From NCBI GenBank assembly GCA_002412495.1, contig DHVE01000110.1, forward strand, positions 1 through 64,000: a stretch of 64,000 nucleotides of DNA, in the 5' to 3' direction. The stretch comes from Betaproteobacteria bacterium UBA5216. Its GTDB lineage: Bacteria; Pseudomonadota; Gammaproteobacteria; Burkholderiales; SG8-41. How positions within the stretch are numbered: the first letter of the stretch is position 1; the number at the start of each line of letters is the position of its first letter. The notes beneath the pieces were generated by a model. That model was not told the DNA's origin and searched no databases. It was given only the letters and a program-made list of their open reading frames with translations. Below are positions 58,806-64,000 of the stretch, piece after piece. Made by a program: the position numbers and the translations under genes.

Positions 58806-60091
58806 TGCCCGCCGTCTGGAATCCGCAGCGTCTCCACCAGTTTTTTCGCGGCGCCGCGATGCGTTTGGCTAAATTGCAGCGCGGCACTGCCCATGCGTTG
58901 CCTCAACGCCGGATGCGATAACAACGCGGCGGCCTTGCGCGCGAGATCCGCCGCATCGATCACGCGCAACGTGGCGCCCGCGGCTATGGCGTCCTCGGTG
59001 GCATCTGCAAAATTGTAGGTGTACGGACCGACGAGCGCGGGCTTTTCCACGGCGCACGCTTCAATCAAATTTTGTCCGCCGAACGGCAGCAAACTACCTC
59101 CGATAAAGGCGACGTCACATGCGGCGTAATAGGCAAACATTTCGCCCATGCTGTCGCCCAGCAACACCTGCGTGCCCGCACGAATGGCCGCGTTTTCGCT
59201 GCGCCTTTGATATCGCACGCCGTGTTTGTCAAGCAAGGCGGCGACTTCATCAAAGCGCTGCGGATGGCGCGGTACCATTACCAGCAACAGGTTCGGCAAT
59301 TCCTTGATGGCATGGCATTGATGCTCAATCAGCAATTGCTCTTCACCGTCGCGCGTGCTGGCCGCCAGCAGCACCTGGCGTTTACCCATGTTCGCGCGCA
59401 GCCGCGCCCCCTCGGCCAGCAGTGCCGGCGGTGGTTCGACATCAAATTTTAGATTGCCGAACACAGAAACATGCTGCGCCCCCAGCGCAGTAAAACGTTG
59501 CGCGTCAGCCGCCGTTTGCGCGGCAACCGCGGTGAGTTTGCCAAACGTATCGGCAATGAGCGCGTGCATGCGCTGATAATTGGCGAACGACTTTTCCGAC
59601 AAGCGCGCATTGACCAGATGCAGCGGCACGCCGCGCGCTTTGCACGTGTGAACCAGATTCGGCCAGATTTCGGTTTCCATCAACAAGCCGATTTGCGGAC
59701 GGAAGTGATCCAGAAAACGCCGCACCGCGCCGGAGTAATCGTAGGGCAAATAACAGCGCCTGACATCGTTGCCAAACAGGGATAAACCCGCGTCGCGCCC
59801 GGTGGGCGTCATGTGCGTGAGTAGAATTTGGTGCCCCGGGTATTTCGTGCGCAGTGCTTGCACCAATGGCTCGGCCGCGCGTGTTTCACCTACAGAAACG
59901 GCATGTAGCCAGATGAGCGGTTGTGGTACTGAGTCACCGTGATAGAACCCAAACCGCTCTCCCATATGTTGTGCATATTGCGGCTGGCGGCGCGCGCGCC
60001 ACCCTAGCCGCAGCAGCACAAAAGGCAGCGCCAAATAGAGCAGCAGTCCATAGGCAAACCGGAAAATAGGGGCCAAGCGTGTAATGTTCAT
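58802..60091 (-). CDS. waaA: 3-deoxy-D-manno-octulosonic acid (Kdo) transferase
   Basis: A 429-residue GT30 glycosyltransferase that adds Kdo to lipid A in the inner membrane. The N-terminal membrane anchor (FAYGLLLYLALPFVLLRLGW) is followed by WLHAVSVGETRAAEPLVQAL, the Kdo-transferase signature with catalytic Glu in VGETRA. Others are LLMETEIWPNLVHTCKARGV, LVNARLSEKSFANYQRMH, VLLAASTRDGEEQLL and GGQNLIEACAVEKPALVGPY. It is downstream of waaC (17 nt), and its end overlaps the cyclo-ligase remnant tail-to-tail by 4 nt. Confidence 0.95.
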   Translation of the reverse strand: MNITRLAPIFRFAYGLLLYLALPFVLLRLGWRARRQPQYAQHMGERFGFYHGDSVPQPLIWLHAVSVGETRAAEPLVQALRTKYPGHQILLTHMTPTGRDAGLSLFGNDVRRCYLPYDYSGAVRRFLDHFRPQIGLLMETEIWPNLVHTCKARGVPLHLVNARLSEKSFANYQRMHALIADTFGKLTAVAAQTAADAQRFTALGAQHVSVFGNLKFDVEPPPALLAEGARLRANMGKRQVLLAASTRDGEEQLLIEHQCHAIKELPNLLLVMVPRHPQRFDEVAALLDKHGVRYQRRSENAAIRAGTQVLLGDSMGEMFAYYAACDVAFIGGSLLPFGGQNLIEACAVEKPALVGPYTYNFADATEDAIAAGATLRVIDAADLARKAAALLSHPALRQRMGSAALQFSQTHRGAAKKLVETLRIPDGGH

Positions 60092-60108
60092 GCGGTCACC
60101 CTTTTACC

Positions 60109-61068
60109 CTATCGCCCCGTTAACTTTTTCCACGCATCGATCACATCGGCAACCGCAGGCGGCGCGCCTATGCCGCCCAGATTTATCGCTTGCGGCGCGC
60201 CATAAATACCGGTCGCGGCAGGATTTGTCGCGTTGTAAATACCCAGCGTCGGTACGCCCAAAGCTGCCGCAAGGTGGGTGAGCCCGGTATCCACGCCGAC
60301 CACGCCCTGCGCGCCTGCAAAGAGCGCTGCCGCGTCGTCTATCGTTAATGCAGGCGGTATCACGGCACCTCCGTTAACGCGCTCGGCTAGACGCCCGCCG
60401 CGCTCACGCTCGACAGCGTTACCCCATGGCAGAATACAATAAATACCATTTAAAAACATATAGTTGCATAACTCAATCCAGCAACCTTCCGGCCATAACT
60501 TACTATCGGCACTAGTCGCGTGCAACAACAACACGTATTGCCTACACGGCAACCAGGAAAAATCGCGCGGCTGTGCTGAGATGCCGTAGTTGACCTCCGG
60601 CGACACCCGATAACCCAGCACCTGCGCCGCCAGACTGCGATTGCGCGCCACAGCATGCTGGCCCCACGGCACGCTGAAGGTGCGGTCATACAAAAACCGC
60701 AGGGGCTCGCGCGAACTGCACCAATCGAGACCATAACAGTGCCCACGCGCCGCCCGTGCCACCACTGCACTTTTCAGCAAGCCTTGGGTATCAATAATCG
60801 CGTCGTATTCGCGCTCGCGCAGCGCTTCAAGAAACGCACAAATCTCCACCCGCGTTTTTGCACGCAACCCATCGCGTCGCCAGCGGCGCAGCGCCACCGG
60901 GATAACACGGCGTACCGCCGGATGCATGCGCGGTATCGCGGCAAACGATTCTTCCGCGACCCAATCGATTTCGGAATGGGGGGCATGACCGCGAATATCG
61001 CCAACCACCGGGAGGTTGTGTACGACATCACCCAGCGACGACGTTTTAACTAATAAAATTCGCGGCAT
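60109..61068 (-). CDS. waaC: Lipopolysaccharide heptosyltransferase I
   Basis: A 319-residue GT9 glycosyltransferase. RILLVKTSSLGDVVHNLPVV is the classical heptosyltransferase N-terminus; IDWVAEESFAAIPRMHP, DAIIDTQGLLKSAVVARAA and VVGVDTGLTHLAAALGVPTL (donor-binding) follow. It transfers the first L-glycero-D-manno-heptose onto Kdo. The gene precedes waaA on the minus strand, and the dTDP-rhamnose operon diverges from it across 212 nt. Confidence 0.94.
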   Translation of the reverse strand: MPRILLVKTSSLGDVVHNLPVVGDIRGHAPHSEIDWVAEESFAAIPRMHPAVRRVIPVALRRWRRDGLRAKTRVEICAFLEALREREYDAIIDTQGLLKSAVVARAARGHCYGLDWCSSREPLRFLYDRTFSVPWGQHAVARNRSLAAQVLGYRVSPEVNYGISAQPRDFSWLPCRQYVLLLHATSADSKLWPEGCWIELCNYMFLNGIYCILPWGNAVERERGGRLAERVNGGAVIPPALTIDDAAALFAGAQGVVGVDTGLTHLAAALGVPTLGIYNATNPAATGIYGAPQAINLGGIGAPPAVADVIDAWKKLTGR

Positions 61069-61105
61069 GTGAACAGCGACTGTAGAGTAACTGACCGTAT
61101 GTATT

Positions 61106-61114
61106 TGTTATAAT
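61106..61114 (+). promoter_or_regulatory. Extended -10 promoter candidate for the rfb operon
   Basis: TGTTATAAT is a TGnTATAAT extended -10 element with no good -35, 166 nt ahead of the rfbB start. The remaining gap to rfbB contains no gene I can support. Consensus match only. Confidence 0.35.
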
Positions 61115-61280
61115 TGAAAAAAATCGTGGAATTATCCATCCGCCGAGAAGGTTAGCATTGGCGAGCGGAAATGCCTACTCTCTGATAAACCAGCAATTCG
61201 ATGCACATCACGATGCGCGCTGTAAAACATCCTGAACATCTGCGGGACACGTCGGTTATCCGTAGTGGGGGGGAAGAAAA

Positions 61281-62345
61281 TTGATATTCGTCACTGGCGG
61301 CGCCGGATTCATCGGCGCGAATTTTATACTCGACTGGATCGCGACCGTGGGCACACCCGTGATCAATCTCGACAAACTCACTTACGCCGGCAATCCCGAC
61401 AATCTGGCCAGTCTGCGTGGCGACCCGCGTCACATTTTCGTCAAGGGTGACATTAACGATCGGGCGCTGGTTGCAAATCTGTTAAAGCAGCACCAGCCCA
61501 GCGCCATCGTGCATCTTGCGGCTGAGAGTCATGTAGATCGTTCCATCCTCGGGCCGGCAGAATTCGTGCAAACCAATATCACAGGCACCTTCAGCCTGCT
61601 GGATGAGGCGCGCGCCTATTGGAACACGCTTGCGGAATTCGCCAGACGCGATTTTCGGTTTCTGCAGGTATCAACCGATGAAGTGTATGGATCTTTGGGG
61701 CCGTCCGATCCCGCGTTCAGCGAAAGCACGGCCTACGCGCCCAATAGCCCATATGCGGCGTCGAAAGCCGCCGCAGATCATTTGGTGCGGGCATATCACC
61801 ACACATATGGTCTGCCAACGATAACGACTAATTGTTCAAATAACTACGGCCCCTTGCAGTTCCCCGAAAAATTGATTCCGCTGATGATACGTAACGCGTG
61901 CGAACGGAAAGCATTACCGGTATATGGCGATGGCCGGCAAGTGCGCGATTGGCTCCATGTGACCGACCATTGCGCCGGCATTCGCGCCGCACTGAAAAAG
62001 GGACGTCCGGGCGAGACTTATAATATTGGTGGCAACAGCGAAAAGACGAACATCGACGTGGTAAACATCCTGTGCGCGATACTGGATGAATTGCGGCCCG
62101 GCGGCGCTCCGCACGCAAAACTCATTACTTATGTAAATGACCGGCCAGGACATGACCGGCGCTACGCCATCAATGCCGCCAAAATCAAGAATGAACTCGG
62201 GTGGGAACCCGCAGAGAAATTCGAATCGGCATTGCGCAAGACCGTAGCGTGGTATCTTGCCAACGAGGATTGGGTGTGCAATGTAACCAGTGGCGCCTAT
62301 CGCAACTGGGTTGAAACCAATTACGCCCATCGGGGAGTCGAATGA
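61281..62345 (+). CDS. rfbB: dTDP-glucose 4,6-dehydratase
   Basis: A 354-residue extended SDR from a TTG at 61281 with GGGGGGAAG ahead of it. IFVTGGAGFIGANFILDWIA binds NAD+. HLAAESHVDRSILGP and FLQVSTDEVYGSLG are family-specific (the T-D-E triad), YAASKAAADHLVRAY gives the Tyr-Lys pair, and NCSNNYGPLQFPEKLIPLMI the substrate loop. It makes dTDP-4-keto-6-deoxyglucose for rhamnose synthesis. Its TGA overlaps the rfbA ATG (ATGA). Confidence 0.96.
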   Translation: MIFVTGGAGFIGANFILDWIATVGTPVINLDKLTYAGNPDNLASLRGDPRHIFVKGDINDRALVANLLKQHQPSAIVHLAAESHVDRSILGPAEFVQTNITGTFSLLDEARAYWNTLAEFARRDFRFLQVSTDEVYGSLGPSDPAFSESTAYAPNSPYAASKAAADHLVRAYHHTYGLPTITTNCSNNYGPLQFPEKLIPLMIRNACERKALPVYGDGRQVRDWLHVTDHCAGIRAALKKGRPGETYNIGGNSEKTNIDVVNILCAILDELRPGGAPHAKLITYVNDRPGHDRRYAINAAKIKNELGWEPAEKFESALRKTVAWYLANEDWVCNVTSGAYRNWVETNYAHRGVE

Positions 62346-63220
62346 AAGGCATAATTCTGGCGGGAGGCTCCGGCACGCGCCTCTATCCGGCCACGCAGGT
62401 GGTTTCCAAACAACTGTTGCCGGTGTACGACAAGCCGATGGTGTATTACCCGCTGTCAACACTGATGTTAGCGGGCATACGCGATATTCTGCTGATTTCC
62501 ACGCCGCAAGATACGCCGCGCTTTCAGCAATTGCTCGGCGATGGGCAAAAGTGGGGACTGAACATCACCTATGCGGTGCAACCCCGGCCCGATGGGTTAC
62601 CGCAGGCGTTTATCATCGGCGCTGACTTCATTGGCAACGGCCCCTGCACATTGATACTCGGCGACAACATCTTCTATGGTCACGATCTGCCGAACGAACT
62701 GAAGGCCGCCGCGGCAAGAACGACCGGCGCCACGATTTTCGCCTATCAAGTCCAGGATCCCGAACGTTCGGGCGTGGTGGAGTTCGACAAGAACGGCAAG
62801 GCAATTTCCATCGAAGAAAAACCGAAGCAGCCAAAATCACGATTCGCAGTCACCGGTTTTTTTGTCTATGACAACAAAGTCGTGGATATCGCTCGCGGCC
62901 TGAAACCTTCCGCGCGCGGCGAACTCGAAATCACCGACGTCAACAATGAATACCTGCGACGCGGCGAACTCGCGGTCACCCGGCTGGGACGTGGCGTGGC
63001 GTGGCTGGATACCGGCACGCATGAGTCTTTGTTGCAAGCGTCGATGTTTATCGAGACCATTGAAAAACGGCAAGGACTGAAGATCGCCTGCCCGGAGGAA
63101 ATCGCGTATCGCATGGGTTACATAACGGCGGACTCGCTAAGTATCATCGCGGAGTCGCTGGGCAATAACCCTTATTCTTTATATTTGAAAGGTATTTTGC
63201 GTGAGCAATTTCAACCTTAA
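62342..63220 (+). CDS. rfbA: Glucose-1-phosphate thymidylyltransferase
   Basis: A 292-residue nucleotidyltransferase that makes dTDP-glucose from glucose-1-P and dTTP. KGIILAGGSGTRLYPATQVV is the nucleotide loop, VSKQLLPVYDKPMVYYPLS the substrate region, LILGDNIFYGHDL the metal Asp, and VVEFDKNGKAISIEEKP and GVAWLDTGTHESLLQAS follow. Length is standard for short RmlA. It overlaps rfbB by 4 nt and rfbC by 20 nt. Confidence 0.97.
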   Translation: MKGIILAGGSGTRLYPATQVVSKQLLPVYDKPMVYYPLSTLMLAGIRDILLISTPQDTPRFQQLLGDGQKWGLNITYAVQPRPDGLPQAFIIGADFIGNGPCTLILGDNIFYGHDLPNELKAAAARTTGATIFAYQVQDPERSGVVEFDKNGKAISIEEKPKQPKSRFAVTGFFVYDNKVVDIARGLKPSARGELEITDVNNEYLRRGELAVTRLGRGVAWLDTGTHESLLQASMFIETIEKRQGLKIACPEEIAYRMGYITADSLSIIAESLGNNPYSLYLKGILREQFQP

Positions 63221-63761
63221 AGTCATTAAAACAATTATTCCTGACGTACTAATCCTTGAACCTCTCGTTTTTGGTGATGATCGCGGGTTTTTCTACGAAA
63301 GCTTTAACGAGCGCGTTTTCGCAGAGGCAACTGGAGTGAATACTCGGTTTGTGCAGGATAACCACTCGCGCTCCGCACAAAATGTAATGCGTGGATTGCA
63401 TTATCAGATTCAGCAGCCACAGGGAAAACTAGTTCGCGTAACTAGCGGCGAGGTATGCGATGTCGTAGTGGATATTCGACGTAGTTCCCCTACATTTGGC
63501 CAGTGGACCGCGAACATGCTGTCTGACAAGAACAAATACATGTTATGGGTGCCCGCTGGATTCGCCCATGGGTTTCTCGTCACAAGCGATTACGCCGAGT
63601 TTCTTTATAAGACTACGGACTATTGGGAGCCGGCGTACGAGCGCTGCATTTTGTGGAACGATCCAGAGCTGGGGATTAAGTGGCCACTTTCCGGAGAGCC
63701 ATTGATTTCGGCCAAGGACCGGCGCGGGTTGCCTTTGGCTCAATCTGAGCTGTTTCCATGA
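63201..63761 (+). CDS. rfbC: dTDP-4-dehydrorhamnose 3,5-epimerase
   Basis: A 186-residue cupin-fold epimerase from a GTG at 63201. PLVFGDDRGFFYESFNERVF, NHSRSAQNVMRGLHYQIQQP (catalytic His), VVDIRRSSPTFGQWTANMLS and VPAGFAHGFLVTSDYAEFLY (Tyr/His region) are diagnostic. Codons here are noticeably more AT-rich than in rfbA. It converts the 4-keto sugar to dTDP-4-keto-rhamnose. The rfbD start overlaps its end by 4 nt. Confidence 0.96.
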   Translation: MSNFNLKVIKTIIPDVLILEPLVFGDDRGFFYESFNERVFAEATGVNTRFVQDNHSRSAQNVMRGLHYQIQQPQGKLVRVTSGEVCDVVVDIRRSSPTFGQWTANMLSDKNKYMLWVPAGFAHGFLVTSDYAEFLYKTTDYWEPAYERCILWNDPELGIKWPLSGEPLISAKDRRGLPLAQSELFP

Positions 63762-64000
63762 CCAAGATACTATTGATTGGCAAATCTGGACAAGTCGGCT
63801 GGGAGTTACAACATGCCCTAAGACCGCTTGGCCAAGTAATTGCTCTCGATCGCAGTCAAATGGATCTCACAGACGCAAAATCTATTCGAAAGTCAATTCG
63901 CGATTCGACACCAAATATTATTGTCAATGCGGCGGCTTACACTTCCGTTGACAAGGCGGAATCCGAACCCGAGCGTGCAATGCAGATTAACGCGGTCGCC
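63758..64000 (+). CDS. rfbD: dTDP-4-dehydrorhamnose reductase, partial (runs off the window)
   Basis: The open frame from the ATG at 63758 gives 81 residues to the right edge without a stop. KILLIGKSGQVGWELQHAL is the NADPH-binding glycine loop of RmlD, DLTDAKSIRKSI and IIVNAAAYTSVDKAESEPE are the family blocks, with AMQINAV at the end. It would reduce the 4-keto group to give dTDP-L-rhamnose. The C-terminal two thirds are outside the window. Confidence 0.93.
   Translation, partial: MTKILLIGKSGQVGWELQHALRPLGQVIALDRSQMDLTDAKSIRKSIRDSTPNIIVNAAAYTSVDKAESEPERAMQINAVA

Noticed and set aside
1..64000. CRISPR array, tRNA or rRNA
   Set aside because: No regularly spaced repeats with unique spacers, and no cloverleaf or rRNA-like segment recognised on reading; a covariance-model scan could still find a small RNA.

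Overview
The window looks like a chromosomal segment of a high-GC betaproteobacterium. The evidence is the order glnA / DUF4124 gene / ntrB / ntrC, the thiC / pcm / tolC / waaA / waaC neighbourhood, a PyrX-type inactive dihydroorotase behind pyrB, and several Bug/TctC-type periplasmic binding proteins. Species cannot be told from sequence alone. I saw no rRNA, tRNA, CRISPR array, transposase or phage gene.

Region 1 (about 0.4-22.7 kb) is an accessory catabolic island for CoA-activated carboxylic acids. It holds two CaiB/BaiF CoA-transferases, an acetyl-CoA hydrolase/CoA-transferase family enzyme, a CitE/HpcH-type lyase, two acyl-CoA dehydrogenases, three crotonase-fold proteins, a double hot-dog (MaoC/FAS1-like) hydratase, MmgE/PrpD, an AMP-forming acyl-CoA ligase, an SDR, a GntR/FCD regulator and four Bug binding proteins. 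The gene complement resembles itaconate / C5-dicarboxylate degradation loci (CoA-transferase, hydratase, citramalyl-CoA-type lyase, PrpD, acyl-CoA dehydrogenase). Two opposing operons diverge at 6916-7029, where a 26-bp near-perfect palindrome overlaps both predicted -35 boxes. At 15.5-16.5 kb the island carries a deletion scar: the first ~140 codons of a ligase are joined out of frame to the last ~180 codons of a second MmgE/PrpD.

Region 2 (22.7-33.1 kb, all minus strand) is rsmE, argA, a PAS/GGDEF/EAL protein, yggX, ppk1, CHAD, sixA and a double-domain PPK2 (polyphosphate:AMP phosphotransferase). It combines polyphosphate synthesis, binding and use.

Region 3 (33.2-44.9 kb, plus strand) is housekeeping: trkA-trkH (K+ uptake), yqgE-ruvX, a 2-hydroxyacid dehydrogenase, pyrR-pyrB-pyrX, prlC, a secreted DUF4124/glutaredoxin-like protein and xthA.

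Region 4 (44.9-49.9 kb, minus strand) is nitrogen regulation: glnA, a DUF4124/coiled-coil protein, ntrB and ntrC. It has NtrC-type palindromes, a sigma-54 promoter candidate and a clear glnA terminator.

Region 5 (50.1-64 kb) has a rhodanese and a DJ-1/PfpI protein, an uppP-MFS pair, thiC with a TPP riboswitch, pcm-tolC, a frame-disrupted 5-formyl-THF cyclo-ligase, waaC-waaA, and the start of a dTDP-rhamnose operon (rfbB, rfbA, rfbC, partial rfbD) that runs off the right edge and becomes visibly more AT-rich.
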